Source: Rhizobium tropici CIAT 899
Lineage (GTDB): Bacteria; Pseudomonadota; Alphaproteobacteria; Rhizobiales; Rhizobiaceae
Reading direction: 5' to 3'
NCBI RefSeq assembly: GCF_000330885.1
Contig: NC_020062.1
Location: 8,374-72,373 of the forward strand
Length of the DNA stretch: 64,000 nt
The notes beneath the pieces were generated by a model, which searched no databases, was not told the DNA's origin, and worked only from the letters and a program-made list of their open reading frames with translations. Positions 34,082 to 43,204 of this stretch are shown here, one piece after another. Positions within the stretch are counted from its first letter, which is position 1, and every line of letters begins with the position of its first letter. The position numbers and the translations under genes are program-made.

Positions 34082-34782
34082 GCGCTATTCTGATCTTCAT
34101 GGCGGGGATCGCCGGTATCATCGCCTGGTGGATGGCGCGGCAGCGGCTGACCTCGAAACCCTGGCTGGAAACAGGCCTTGCAGGCGATGCGCCCGACATG
34201 AGGGGATCATCGGCGACCACGGCGAAAGTCGGTCTCGGCATTTTTCTCGCCGTCGTCGGCGCTCTGTTCGCGCTCCTCATCAGCGCCTATCTTACGCGCC
34301 TTGGCGGCGCGGATTGGTGGAGCATTCCGATCCCAAAGCTGCTTTGGGTGAATACGGCCGCCCTTGCCGCCAGCAGTGTCGCGCTACAATGGGCAAAAGC
34401 CGAAGCCCGCCTCGACTACGGCGAGATGCTGAACACGGCTCTTACAGTGGCATTCGCACTGGCTGTTCTGTTTCTGGCCGGGCAGGTTCTGGCATGGCGG
34501 CAACTGGTGTCGGCAGGTTATGTGCTTGCCGATAATCCATCCAACAGTTTCTTCTATATGATCACCGGATTGCATGGCCTGCACATATTGGGTGGGCTTT
34601 TCGTGCTCGGGCGAACAGCAATCCGCGCTCGCATCAGCCCTGTCCTCGCAAGAGTTCGCCTAAGCGTGGATCTCTGCGCCATCTATTGGCATTTCATGCT
34701 CGTTGTCTGGCTGATCCTTTTTGCGCTCTTTGCCGGCTGGGCAAATAGTTTCGTCGATCTCTGCCGTCAATTGGTCAGTTGA
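34078..34782 (+). CDS. Cytochrome c oxidase subunit III-like protein (first copy)
   Basis: This 234-aa membrane protein has seven predicted helices, one being an isolated N-terminal segment. The family pattern appears as ITGLHGLHILGGL and the final YWHFMLVVWLILFAL, matching the haem-copper oxidase subunit III superfamily. It overlaps coxA by four bases, so translation is coupled. A second, more classical subunit III follows. Two adjacent subunit III-type genes are seen in some alphaproteobacterial aa3 operons. Confidence 0.88.
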   Translation: MSAILIFMAGIAGIIAWWMARQRLTSKPWLETGLAGDAPDMRGSSATTAKVGLGIFLAVVGALFALLISAYLTRLGGADWWSIPIPKLLWVNTAALAASSVALQWAKAEARLDYGEMLNTALTVAFALAVLFLAGQVLAWRQLVSAGYVLADNPSNSFFYMITGLHGLHILGGLFVLGRTAIRARISPVLARVRLSVDLCAIYWHFMLVVWLILFALFAGWANSFVDLCRQLVS

Positions 34783-34791
34783 GGAGCCTCG

Positions 34792-35517
34792 ATGATGACC
34801 GAATCCATAGAAAGACCGACAAGTAATCCACATCTGCGGCCCGTGGGACTGCGCGGCGTCGCGGCTGACCTGTCGTCGGACCAGCGAGCGTTCAAGAACG
34901 TCTCCTGGGGCAAGGCGATGATGTGGATCTTCCTCCTGAGCGATACCTTCATTTTCGGCTGCTTCCTGCTGGCCTATATGACCGCGCGCATGTCGACCAC
35001 CATCGCCTGGCCCAATCCCAGCGAGGTTTTCGCACTGACGATCGGGGGTGAGGAAATCCCGCTCATCCTGATTGCCATCATGACTTTCGTCCTGATCAGC
35101 AGCAGTGGCACGATGGCCATGGCGGTCAACTTCGGATACCGCCACGATCGCCGCAAGACGGCGGCGCTGATGTTGGCGACGGCGGTCCTCGGTGCGACAT
35201 TCGTCGGAATGCAGGCATTCGAATGGACCAAACTGATCAGGGAGGGAGTCCGCCCCTGGGAGAATCCATGGGGTGCGGCACAGTTCGGTTCGTCCTTTTT
35301 CATGATTACCGGTTTTCACGGTACCCACGTCTCGATCGGCGTTCTTTTTCTTCTGATCATGGCACGCAAGGTGTGGCGGGGAGACTTCGACCAGGAAAGG
35401 CGGGGGTTTTTCACCAGCCGCAAGGGTCATTATGAGATCGTCGAGATCATGGGATTATACTGGCACTTCGTCGATCTGGTCTGGGTATTCATCTTTGCAT
35501 TCTTCTATCTGTGGTGA
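34792..35517 (+). CDS. Cytochrome c oxidase subunit III (second copy)
   Basis: This 241-aa subunit III has five or more helices. Diagnostic segments are MMWIFLLSDTFIFGCFL, FEWTKLI, FFMITGFHGTHVSIGV and GLYWHFVDLVWVFIF, the last being the conserved WHFVD motif. It stabilises proton uptake in subunit I. GAGG precedes the ATG, nine bases after the stop of the first copy. Confidence 0.93.
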   Translation: MMTESIERPTSNPHLRPVGLRGVAADLSSDQRAFKNVSWGKAMMWIFLLSDTFIFGCFLLAYMTARMSTTIAWPNPSEVFALTIGGEEIPLILIAIMTFVLISSSGTMAMAVNFGYRHDRRKTAALMLATAVLGATFVGMQAFEWTKLIREGVRPWENPWGAAQFGSSFFMITGFHGTHVSIGVLFLLIMARKVWRGDFDQERRGFFTSRKGHYEIVEIMGLYWHFVDLVWVFIFAFFYLW

Positions 35518-35527
35518 GGATGGCATC

Positions 35528-35860
35528 ATGGCACAGGCGCAGGCACATTCCGGACAACAGCATCCGATAAAACTGTACATGGTGGTCTGGGGACTGCTTT
35601 TCGTCCTCAGCACCTTTTCCTACCTCGTCGACTATCTCGGCATTCAGGGCTATCTCAGATGGTCCCTGATCCTTCTGTTCATGATCCTGAAGGCTGGGCT
35701 GATCGTTGCGATTTTCATGCATATGGCCTGGGAACGGCTGGCGCTAATCTATGCCATCCTGTTTCCCCCGGTCCTGATACTTGTCTTTGTCGCTCTGATG
35801 GCGTCGGAATCGCACTACACGGTCCTAACGCGGCTGGCTTTTTTGGGGGGTGGTCCGTAA
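35528..35860 (+). CDS. Prokaryotic cytochrome c oxidase subunit IV
   Basis: This 110-aa protein has three hydrophobic helices (about 17-38, 44-65, 73-95) and the conserved ILKAGLIVAIFMHMAWE segment of the CtaF/CyoD-like small subunit family. The His-Met-containing second helix is typical. It closes the oxidase operon ten bases after subunit III. The ATG at 35528 follows GAGGA. Confidence 0.88.
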   Translation: MAQAQAHSGQQHPIKLYMVVWGLLFVLSTFSYLVDYLGIQGYLRWSLILLFMILKAGLIVAIFMHMAWERLALIYAILFPPVLILVFVALMASESHYTVLTRLAFLGGGP

Positions 35861-35950
35861 GGTTTGGCACCATCCAGCCATCCATGAAACAGAGTATCAG
35901 GTGCTCGCAATATGGCTTAGCCTCGACGCAAGACAAGCATAGCATCTGCG

Positions 35951-36167
35951 GAGTTGATTGTGGTCGGCGCCAATGCCAGCGCAGCCGCTTTTCAATCTCT
36001 GGCGCGTATTTCTGGACCCACCGATAGATCGTGGAATGATCGACAGCGACATCTCGTTCACCCATCATTTGTTCAAGGTCGCGGTAGTTCACCCCATAGC
36101 GGCAATACCATCGAACCGCCCACAAAATCACTTCACCCTGAAAATGACGCTATTTGAAATCGCTCAT
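35951..36167 (-). pseudogene. N-terminal remnant of an IS6-family transposase
   Basis: From 36167 the minus strand reads MSDFK, then a TAG stop, then RHFQGEVILWAVRWYCRYG and YRDLEQMMGERDVAVDHST, then YRWVQKYAPEIEKRLRWHWR. This is the start of an IS6 enzyme, in which the stop replaces the usual Trp codon. Homology ends near 35951 before the DDE domain. Both lesions rule out activity. Confidence 0.85.
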
Positions 36168-36216
36168 CAAAAATCTCGCTGAAAATCACCAGCGCTCTTT
36201 CGGTGATCAACCGAAT

Positions 36217-36231
36217 TTTTGCATCAGAGCC
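36217..36231 (-). repeat. Terminal inverted repeat of the IS6 remnant
   Basis: Read on the minus strand, GGCTCTGATGCAAAA closely resembles the IS6/IS26 end sequence (GGCTCTGTTGCAAA in family members). It lies about 50 bases before the transposase start, exactly where the element should begin. The opposite end was not found. Confidence 0.7.
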
Positions 36232-36239
36232 AGCATTAG

Positions 36240-36908
36240 TCATTCCAATTGCTCTCGAGCGAAATTGATCAAGCTTTCAATGTGGTCGGCCACGGCGAGG
36301 CGCGTCTGCTGGAGATCGCCGCGTTCCAGCGCATCAATGATAAGCAGATGTTCCGTCGAATCCGGCTTCAGCCGGTCTTTCAGCCGATCGATCTCGAACA
36401 GGCGCGTGGTGGCGCGCAGTTCCCGCAAGACCTTGGCCATAACGGCGTTGGCGCAATAATCGATGATGAGATTGTGCAGATTGTCGTCCGATACCCAATG
36501 GGCATCCGTGTGATAAGCGGTTGCGTCGAGAAGATCGTTGATTTCACGCCTGACGACGATCAGTTGCCGCCGGGGGATGTTGGGGATTGCCAACACGGCT
36601 GCTTCAGGTTCAATCAAAAGTCTCAGGCGCAGGCTCTGCAGATATTCGCCAATATCGACACGGCGAACAACGTAGTTGCGGCCGTCTCCCTTGCGTACCG
36701 AGCCTTCACCTTCCAGCCGCTGCAGGGCTTCGCGCAAGGGGGTGCGAGAGATGCCCAGGGCCTCGGCAAGCTTCGCCTCGACGATTACCTGGCCGCCCTT
36801 CAGCCGGCGATGACGGATCATGTCCGACACGGCCTTGTATGCGAGCGAGGCGAGATTGTGCTGTCCGCTAATCGATGTGGCATCTTGCAGGGTTGAAATG
36901 TCGCTCAC
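36240..36908 (-). CDS. GntR-family (FCD) transcriptional regulator
   Basis: This 222-aa regulator has an N-terminal winged HTH (AYKAVSDMIRHRRLKGGQVIVE, ALGISRTPLREALQRLEGEG) and a C-terminal all-helical FCD ligand domain (HNLIIDYCANAVMAKVL, LLIIDALERGD). A GTG start at 36908 was chosen because GAGGA lies just upstream and it gives the normal spacing to the HTH. A TTG 20 codons earlier is the alternative. It is transcribed away from a second GntR gene, and its 3' end lies 8 bases from the IS6 end. Confidence 0.9.
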   Translation of the reverse strand: MSDISTLQDATSISGQHNLASLAYKAVSDMIRHRRLKGGQVIVEAKLAEALGISRTPLREALQRLEGEGSVRKGDGRNYVVRRVDIGEYLQSLRLRLLIEPEAAVLAIPNIPRRQLIVVRREINDLLDATAYHTDAHWVSDDNLHNLIIDYCANAVMAKVLRELRATTRLFEIDRLKDRLKPDSTEHLLIIDALERGDLQQTRLAVADHIESLINFAREQLE

Positions 36909-37018
36909 CTTTTCCTCGCTCTGCGCATAGCCGACATCGCTGGCAACGAACGGCTTTCCTTGGCGCAATTGGTGTTACATATGATAGCCGAACTCATGAA
37001 GAAGCAAAAAGGGGATAC

Positions 37019-37666
37019 ATGGACGACCGGATGGACGATGCGGCCGAAGAAAGCTTGGCTGAGGAAACCTATCGGCTGCTTTTGGCGGAAATTCTCTCGG
37101 CTCGGCTTGCAGGCGGATCGGTGGTGCAGCAAAGGCGGCTGGCGACCCGATATGCGGTATCCCGCTCGCCGATGCGCCATGCTCTGGGTCGTCTTGAAGG
37201 CGAGGGGTTGCTTGTTCGGAACGACAAGGGCGTGTTGTGCGTCCGTGTCATCTCCCTGAAGGACTATCTCGACAGTCTTGCGATGCGGATGCTGCTGGAA
37301 CCGAGCGCGGCGGCTGCAGCGGCGGGGCGCATGCCGGCGGCGACATTGCATTCGCTGGAAGCGATGCTCGATGCGATTGAGGTCGATGCCGAGCCGGATC
37401 CGGAATTTGTCTGGCAATTCGACGACGCCTTGCACATGTCGGTCGCCGATGCGAGCGGCAATGGTTTCATGGCGGCAACGATCAGCGAAATGCGCCGCTA
37501 TACCACGATCTTCGAGCGGCAGATGGCCGTCGTGCGCGCAAAACCCGGCGTTGCCGAACATCGTGGCATTCTCGCCGCCTTGGCGGACGGCGATCCTGAG
37601 GCGGCGCGTCAGGCGATGACACGTCATCTCGAAGCGGTTCGTCAAGGCGTTCTCACAAATTTCTGA
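37019..37666 (+). CDS. GntR-family (FCD) transcriptional regulator
   Basis: This 215-aa regulator has a winged HTH (YRLLLAEILSARLAGGSVVQ, YAVSRSPMRHALGRLEGEG) and an FCD domain (WQFDDALHMSVADASGNGF, EHRGILAALADGD). It lies directly before the amino-acid importer and catabolic genes on the same strand and is their likely local regulator. The ATG at 37019 follows AAAAAGGGG. Confidence 0.92.
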   Translation: MDDRMDDAAEESLAEETYRLLLAEILSARLAGGSVVQQRRLATRYAVSRSPMRHALGRLEGEGLLVRNDKGVLCVRVISLKDYLDSLAMRMLLEPSAAAAAAGRMPAATLHSLEAMLDAIEVDAEPDPEFVWQFDDALHMSVADASGNGFMAATISEMRRYTTIFERQMAVVRAKPGVAEHRGILAALADGDPEAARQAMTRHLEAVRQGVLTNF

Positions 37667-37713
37667 CGGCAATCGAGTCATCTCTTGCATCGAGGGGAAA
37701 GTGTTGTATAAAA

Positions 37714-37725
37714 CTGGGATCCCAG
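37714..37725. promoter_or_regulatory. 12-bp perfect palindrome before the ABC importer operon
   Basis: CTGGGATCCCAG is a perfect dyad 48 bases before the start of the substrate-binding protein, next to a TTGTATAAAA stretch that could be a promoter -10. It is a reasonable operator candidate for one of the two upstream GntR regulators. Function is inferred. Confidence 0.45.
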
Positions 37726-37773
37726 ATGAATGCAAGTGTCTGGGCACAACAAAAAATAACTCCAGAGGTCAGC

Positions 37774-38610
37774 ATGTTTCGATTTTCAACGTCACGCGGC
37801 CTGCTCGCCGCTTCGCTTCTATCCTTGACGACGTCAGTCGCTTTCGCTCAGTCCTGCACGCCGAAGGTTGCGGCAGGCGATTTGATCGCTCCCGGTAAAC
37901 TTGTCATGTCGACGAACCCGACGCTGCCGCCCCTGCAATTCGTCGATTCCAGCGGCGATCTGAAAGGCATGCGCATCGAACTTGGCACCGAGATTGCTAA
38001 ACGCCTCTGCCTTGAGCCCGAATATATCCGCATCGAGTTCTCGGCCATGGTGCCGGGCCTGCAATCGGGGCGCTGGGATATGATCGACACCGGCATCTTC
38101 TTCACCGAGGAACGCGCCAAGATCATGCAGATGATCCCCTACGAGGATCAGGCGATCAGCGTGTCCGTCGCGCCGGGTTACGACAAGAAGATCACCGGCA
38201 AGGACGATCTGGCCGGCATGACGATCGGCGTGGAAATCGGCGGTTTCGAGGAAACCAAGACGCGGCTGCTCGACAAGGAGCTGCGCGATGCGGGCAAGCA
38301 GGGCTTGACGATCCAGACCTTCGACAATTTCGCCCTTGCTTATCAGGCGCTTCGCGCCGGTCAGGTTCAAGGCGTGGTCTCGATCGATGCCGTTGCAAAG
38401 GACTACGATGCCCGTGGTGACTTCAAGCGCGCCCTGAGCGGCCTCTATCCCGCCCCTGTCGCTCTTGCTTTCAAGAGCTCCAAGCTTGCCGATGCCGTTT
38501 CCGCGACGCTGAAGGAGATGAAGGCCGATGGTTCGCTGAAGACGTTGTTCGACAAATATGGCTTGCCCATGGTGGCGGGTGACTATTCCGTAAAGGGTCC
38601 TGGTCGCTGA
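37774..38610 (+). CDS. Polar amino-acid ABC transporter substrate-binding protein
   Basis: This 278-aa periplasmic binding protein of the SBP_bac_3 family has a signal peptide (LLAASLLSLTTSVAFA, cleavage near 25). The core follows the family pattern: LVMSTNPTLPPLQFVDSSG, GMRIELGTEIAKRL, SGRWDMIDTGIFFTEERA, and a repeated DAVSATLKEMKADGSLKTLF at the end. The ligand is an amino acid or opine-like compound; the catabolic neighbours suggest a proline-type or opine molecule. The ATG at 37774 follows AGAGGT. Confidence 0.92.
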   Translation: MFRFSTSRGLLAASLLSLTTSVAFAQSCTPKVAAGDLIAPGKLVMSTNPTLPPLQFVDSSGDLKGMRIELGTEIAKRLCLEPEYIRIEFSAMVPGLQSGRWDMIDTGIFFTEERAKIMQMIPYEDQAISVSVAPGYDKKITGKDDLAGMTIGVEIGGFEETKTRLLDKELRDAGKQGLTIQTFDNFALAYQALRAGQVQGVVSIDAVAKDYDARGDFKRALSGLYPAPVALAFKSSKLADAVSATLKEMKADGSLKTLFDKYGLPMVAGDYSVKGPGR

Positions 38611-38680
38611 TCGGATTGATCGGTCCATTGGAACGGTTGCGCGCGGGTTGGCCGCGCGCTTCGAACGGAAGGTTACGCTC

Positions 38681-39373
38681 ATGCAGCTCTGGAGCTGGTC
38701 GGGTTTCTTCGGATACCTCTTCAACCCCTTCATTCTCGGGGGTGTCTTCACCACCATATGGCTGACGGTCGTCTCGCTGAGTGCCGGCTTGATCCTGGGA
38801 TTTGCCCTGGCGTTGATGCGGCGTTCGCGAGGACGTTTGGTTCAGCTGGTTGCCAAGGCGTATATCTGGTTGTTTCGCGGCACGCCGTTGCTCGTCCAAC
38901 TGATCGCCATCTACACGGCATTGCCGCAGTTCGGCATCCGCTTTTCGGTTGTCGAGGCGGCGCTGATCGGACTGGCGCTCAACGAGGCGGCCTATCTGGC
39001 CGAGATCATTCGCGCCGGCATCGAAGCCGTCCCCGAAGGGCAGGCGAGGGCTGCACGCGCGCTCGGCATGACCGAGCGTCAGATCATGCGTCATATCGTC
39101 ATGCCGCAGGCATTCAAGGTGATCATTCCGCCGCTCGGAAATTCGGTCAACGGCCTTCTCAAAACGACCTCGGTGACCTCGGTCATCTCGATGGAAGAAC
39201 TGTTGCGCCGCACCCAGGTCCTCATCCAGGAACGCTTCATGGTGCTGGAGCTCTTTTCGGTAGCTGCCATCTACTACCTCCTTTTGACCACGCTCTGGGA
39301 CTTTTTCCAGCGCCACATCGAGAAACGCTTCGGTCAGGCAGACTCCCGACTGTCCATGACGGAAAAGCGCTAG
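38681..39373 (+). CDS. Polar amino-acid ABC transporter permease
   Basis: This 230-aa inner-membrane permease of the HisMQ type has about five helices and a cytoplasmic EAA loop (ARAARALGMTERQIMRHIVMP). FRGTPLLVQL is the classic HisM/GlnP motif. Only one permease gene is present, so the transporter probably uses a homodimer. The ATG at 38681 follows GGAAGG. Confidence 0.93.
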   Translation: MQLWSWSGFFGYLFNPFILGGVFTTIWLTVVSLSAGLILGFALALMRRSRGRLVQLVAKAYIWLFRGTPLLVQLIAIYTALPQFGIRFSVVEAALIGLALNEAAYLAEIIRAGIEAVPEGQARAARALGMTERQIMRHIVMPQAFKVIIPPLGNSVNGLLKTTSVTSVISMEELLRRTQVLIQERFMVLELFSVAAIYYLLLTTLWDFFQRHIEKRFGQADSRLSMTEKR

Positions 39374-39389
39374 AACCAGGATAATCGAC

Positions 39390-40280
39390 ATGACCAAGAA
39401 ATTTCGCGGTGTCTATACCGTGATGATCACTCCGCTGGACGAGCATGGCGCGGTGGATCTGAAGGCGCTTGCCGCCTTCACCGATTGGCAGGTTCGCCAA
39501 GGCATCCACGGATTGATACCGTTGGGGTCGACAGGAGAGTTTCTCTCGCTCAGCGAAGACGAGCGCGATGGCGTTGCACGGACGGTGATCGAAACCGTCG
39601 CCGGCCGTGTGCCGGTTCTGATCGGCGCCGGTGCCGAGGACACGCGCGAATGCGTTCGTCTGAGCCGTAAGGCAGAAGCGATGGGCGCCGACGGCGTGAT
39701 GATTATTCCACCCTTCTATTCGACCCCGACCGACGACGAACTGGTGCATCACTATCGCGCCATTGCGTCGGCGATCTCCATTCCGATCATGGTCTACAAC
39801 AATCCCGCAACGGCCAACGTCGACTTGAGGCCGCAGCTCGTCGAGCGCATCGCCGAAATCGACGGCTGCGACTACATCAAGGAGTCGACGCTGGAGGTGA
39901 CGCGGGTGCGTGATATCATCCGGCTTACCGGCGACAATATGACGGTCTTCGGCGGCATTCTCGGCTTCGAATCCTTCGTCATGGGCGCCCAGGGCTGGGT
40001 GGCGGTCGCCTCCAATATTGCACCAGGGCCGATGGCACGCATTTTCGAGCTTGTGGCCGACGAAAAGAAGATCGACGAGGCCCGCGCCCTTTATCTGCAC
40101 TGGCTGCCGATCATTCAGGCGGTCGGCGGGCAGGCCTATGTCGCCGGTTCGAAATCGTTGTTGCGGCACATGGGTTTTGGCGCCGGTGCGCCGCGTCCGC
40201 CCCGTCTGCCTTTACCTGCCGAACAGGATGCAGCCATGAAAAAACTGGTTCAGGATTTCGGCCTGAAATTCGACGCCTGA
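39390..40280 (+). CDS. DapA-family aldolase/deaminase (candidate hydroxyproline-pathway enzyme)
   Basis: This 296-aa TIM-barrel enzyme of the dihydrodipicolinate synthase/N-acetylneuraminate lyase family has the substrate motif GSTGEF (46-51), the catalytic Y136 in VYNNP, and the Schiff-base K164 in DYIKEST. Family members condense or cleave alpha-keto acids, and one branch deaminates 1-pyrroline-4-hydroxy-2-carboxylate. It sits two bases before the fused oxidoreductase, whose relatives oxidise hydroxyproline, so that branch is favoured by context. The exact substrate is inferred. Confidence 0.88.
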   Translation: MTKKFRGVYTVMITPLDEHGAVDLKALAAFTDWQVRQGIHGLIPLGSTGEFLSLSEDERDGVARTVIETVAGRVPVLIGAGAEDTRECVRLSRKAEAMGADGVMIIPPFYSTPTDDELVHHYRAIASAISIPIMVYNNPATANVDLRPQLVERIAEIDGCDYIKESTLEVTRVRDIIRLTGDNMTVFGGILGFESFVMGAQGWVAVASNIAPGPMARIFELVADEKKIDEARALYLHWLPIIQAVGGQAYVAGSKSLLRHMGFGAGAPRPPRLPLPAEQDAAMKKLVQDFGLKFDA

Positions 40281-40282
40281 GG

Positions 40283-43204
40283 ATGCCGTTCGTGTCACCC
40301 GCTCCTCGATCCGCAGCAGAGTCCACCATCGAATTCTTCGTCGATGGCCGTTCTCTTCATGCCGAGCGTGGCATGACGATTGCTGCGGCGATCGAGGCCA
40401 GTGGGCAGCATGGTTTCTCACGCGGATTGAAAGGCGAGGCGCGCGGGCTTTTTTGCGGGATGGGCGCCTGTCATGATTGTCTCGTGACCGTCGACGGTAA
40501 GGTTAGTCAGCGTGCCTGCATGACGGCCGTTACGGCTGGCATGAACGTCCACAGGCCATCTTCGCGGCCGGCTATCGCGTCCGGGGAAATTGCAGATCTC
40601 TGTAATGTCCCGAAGTCTATCGCAACCATCGAGATGGATTTGCTGGTCATCGGCGCGGGGCCGGCCGGCCTTGCCGCTGCGGAAGCGGCTGCAAGCGCCG
40701 GTGCGAAGGTCACGATCGTTGATGAACGCAGGATTGCAGGCGGCCAATACTATAAGCAGCCTGCGACGTCATCGGCTGCGGCGCGGTTGAAACATGATGC
40801 ACAGGCCCGTGAAGGACTGGATCTGATCCGAACTGCCGGAGAGGCAGGAGTGACCTTGATCGGGGAAACGGTTGTCTGGGGCGCTGAAAACGGTGAAGGC
40901 GGCGCCATCATTGCCTGCTACAACCCCTCGGACGCATTCTATTGCAAGCCTCGCATGATTGTGATCGCAACCGGTGCCTACGAGCGGCCGTACCCGGTGC
41001 CGGGCTGGACGCATGCAGGCGTCATGACCACCGGGGCAGCGCAAACCCTCCTCAGAAGCTACGGCACAGTGCCTCGCGGCAGGATCCTTATCGCCGGTAA
41101 CGGTCCCCTCAATATCCAGGTCGCCAATGAGATCCACAGGGCGGGCGGCACGGTGATGGCTTTGGTTGAAGCCGCAGCGTCGCCGTGGTCGAAGCCTTTC
41201 GAGGCTTTGAGCTTGCTGAAGCTAGGTGGCGGCCTTGCCGTTTACGGCGCGCGGCAGCTCGCGGCTTTGCAGGCGGCCGGCATCTCGCTCCATTGGGAAA
41301 GCAAGATCATTTCAATCCATGGTTCCGCTCGCGTCGAGGCAGTCACCATATCCGGCCCAACGGGTGACAGGAAGCTGCATGCCGATACCGTCCTTATCGG
41401 CGGCGGCTTTGCTTCCTCGAATGAGCTTTCCCGTCTCCTCGGTTGCGGTCACGAAGTTGCCGGCGGCGAGCTGGTGGTTACGAGTGGCGACGATGGCGAG
41501 ACTACGCTTTCTCACATCCACGTCGTTGGCGAGGCCGCGCGTTTCGGTGGCGCTCATATCGCCAGAGCACAAGGCCGGCTGGCCGGGCTCGCGGTCGCGC
41601 GCAAACTGGGTCTTGGCGGCACACCTGATCGTGAAGCCGAACGCAGGCTTGCCCGCCATCGCGCCTTCCAGGCCAGTCTCTGGACGACTTTCAAGCCGAC
41701 AACCGTTGATCGAGACGAGGCGTTTACCGACGAGACGATCATCTGTCGCTGTGAAGGTATAACGGCCGGTACGCTAAAGGCGATCATTACGAAGGGCGCA
41801 GCGGATATCGCCACGTTGAAGCGACTTTCGCGTGCTGGGATGGGGCGCTGCCAAAGCCGCTACTGTGGTCATATGCTGGCTAAGATCGCAGATGAGAGAC
41901 ACAGCACTGGAGAGACCCACGGGTTTCTGGCGCCGCAAATGCCATTGCGTCCCATTCCTCTGGCCGCCCTTGCCGTTGAAAAGCCCGAATGGGGAGGACA
42001 CAGGCGGGCCATGCTGCCCGAGAAGCAGCCATTGCAGTCGGCCGAGCCTCTGCCGTTCTCGCAAACATCGACCTTGGTGATCGGGGCAGGGATCGCCGGT
42101 CTGTCGACGGCGCTTTTCCTTGCGCGGGAAGGCGAGGAGGTTGCGGTTGTCGAGCGTGGCTTTGTCAATTCGCTTGCCTCCGGCGGAAATGCCGGCAGCC
42201 TGCATGCGCAGCTTCTATCCTTCGACCATGGCGTGCGCGCGGAAGGCGGCGGTGGGCCGGCGGCGCAAACGCTGCCTCTGCAGCGGGATTCCATCGCCCT
42301 TTGGGCCGCCTTGCAGCAGGAGCTTGGTCGCGATTTCGAGATGAAGGTAACCGGTGGCCTGATGGTTGCCGAGACCGAGGCGCATATGCGTTTTCTTGCC
42401 GAAAAGGTCGCTGTCGAGCAGCGCGCCGGCATTGATTGCCGGCTGATCGATCGAGACGAGTTGCGCACTCTGGAGCCGGGACTATCGCCGGCCTTCCTTG
42501 GCGCCGCCTATTGTCCGCAGGAGGGCAAGATCAATCCGCTCGTTGCCACCCAACATATCCTCGAAGCCGCGCGCGCAAAAAGTGCGCGCCTCATCGAAAA
42601 ATGCGAGGTTGCCGCCATTGCGGCGGTCGCGTCCGGTTTCGAGGTGGCGACATCGCGCGGCATCATCAGGGCGAAACGCATCGTCAATGCGGCCGGTGCC
42701 TTTTCTTCGCGCATCGGTGCTATGCTCGGCCTCGACATTCCCGTCTTCGGCGCACCGCTGCAGATGGTCGTCACGGAGGCGGCTGCCCCATTGATAACCT
42801 GCCTCGTTGCTCATGCCGATCGCCATCTGACATTGAAGCAGGCAAGCAACGGCAACTTCATCATCGGCGGCGGCTGGACGGCTGGTCTTGATCCGGTGCA
42901 TCAGCATCCCCGGCCGCTGCTGTCTGGCCTCGAGGGTAATCTCTGGGTGGCCCAGCATGTGGTTCCGGCGCTGCGCAAGCTGCATATCATCCGCAGCTGG
43001 GCTGCCATGAACATCAATATCGATGGCGCGCCGATCCTCGGCGAACATCCGCTGCAACCCGGCTTTTTCAACGCCGTGACCTCCAACGGCTATACGCTCG
43101 GCCCCCTGGTCGGCCAGCTTACCGCCCAGATCGTCCTTGGCCGCGAGACCGGCAGGGCGCTGCAACCCTTTTCCATCACTCGTTTTACGAAAGGCCGCTC
43201 ATGA
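40283..43204 (+). CDS. Three-part fused oxidoreductase: ferredoxin + FAD/NAD oxidoreductase-BFD + DAO
   Basis: This 973-aa protein joins units usually encoded by separate genes. Residues 15-95 are a ferredoxin-like 2Fe-2S domain (C58, C63, C66, C79). Residues 118-480 are an FAD/NAD oxidoreductase (GAGPAG at 124-129, [14 protein letters not shown]). About 485-530 is a BFD-type 2Fe-2S domain (CRCEG, then CQSRYCG). About 597-970 is a DAO-type amine/amino-acid oxidase ([17 protein letters not shown]). Separate relatives are gamma, alpha and beta subunits of D-hydroxyproline dehydrogenase and similar opine or cyanide-forming dehydrogenases. Substrate is therefore probably an imino or secondary amino acid. 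It ends in an ATGA overlap with the ATPase gene. Confidence 0.9.
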   Translation: MPFVSPAPRSAAESTIEFFVDGRSLHAERGMTIAAAIEASGQHGFSRGLKGEARGLFCGMGACHDCLVTVDGKVSQRACMTAVTAGMNVHRPSSRPAIASGEIADLCNVPKSIATIEMDLLVIGAGPAGLAAAEAAASAGAKVTIVDERRIAGGQYYKQPATSSAAARLKHDAQAREGLDLIRTAGEAGVTLIGETVVWGAENGEGGAIIACYNPSDAFYCKPRMIVIATGAYERPYPVPGWTHAGVMTTGAAQTLLRSYGTVPRGRILIAGNGPLNIQVANEIHRAGGTVMALVEAAASPWSKPFEALSLLKLGGGLAVYGARQLAALQAAGISLHWESKIISIHGSARVEAVTISGPTGDRKLHADTVLIGGGFASSNELSRLLGCGHEVAGGELVVTSGDDGETTLSHIHVVGEAARFGGAHIARAQGRLAGLAVARKLGLGGTPDREAERRLARHRAFQASLWTTFKPTTVDRDEAFTDETIICRCEGITAGTLKAIITKGAADIATLKRLSRAGMGRCQSRYCGHMLAKIADERHSTGETHGFLAPQMPLRPIPLAALAVEKPEWGGHRRAMLPEKQPLQSAEPLPFSQTSTLVIGAGIAGLSTALFLAREGEEVAVVERGFVNSLASGGNAGSLHAQLLSFDHGVRAEGGGGPAAQTLPLQRDSIALWAALQQELGRDFEMKVTGGLMVAETEAHMRFLAEKVAVEQRAGIDCRLIDRDELRTLEPGLSPAFLGAAYCPQEGKINPLVATQHILEAARAKSARLIEKCEVAAIAAVASGFEVATSRGIIRAKRIVNAAGAFSSRIGAMLGLDIPVFGAPLQMVVTEAAAPLITCLVAHADRHLTLKQASNGNFIIGGGWTAGLDPVHQHPRPLLSGLEGNLWVAQHVVPALRKLHIIRSWAAMNINIDGAPILGEHPLQPGFFNAVTSNGYTLGPLVGQLTAQIVLGRETGRALQPFSITRFTKGRS

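Noticed and set aside
35715..35950. C-terminal continuation of the IS6 remnant frame
   Set aside because: Homology to IS6 stops near 35951; the following residues overlap the cytochrome oxidase subunit IV gene on the other strand.
39390..40280. Calling the DapA-like gene dihydrodipicolinate synthase (lysine synthesis)
   Set aside because: Its operon is catabolic, with importer and oxidase; general family residues do not prove lysine synthesis.
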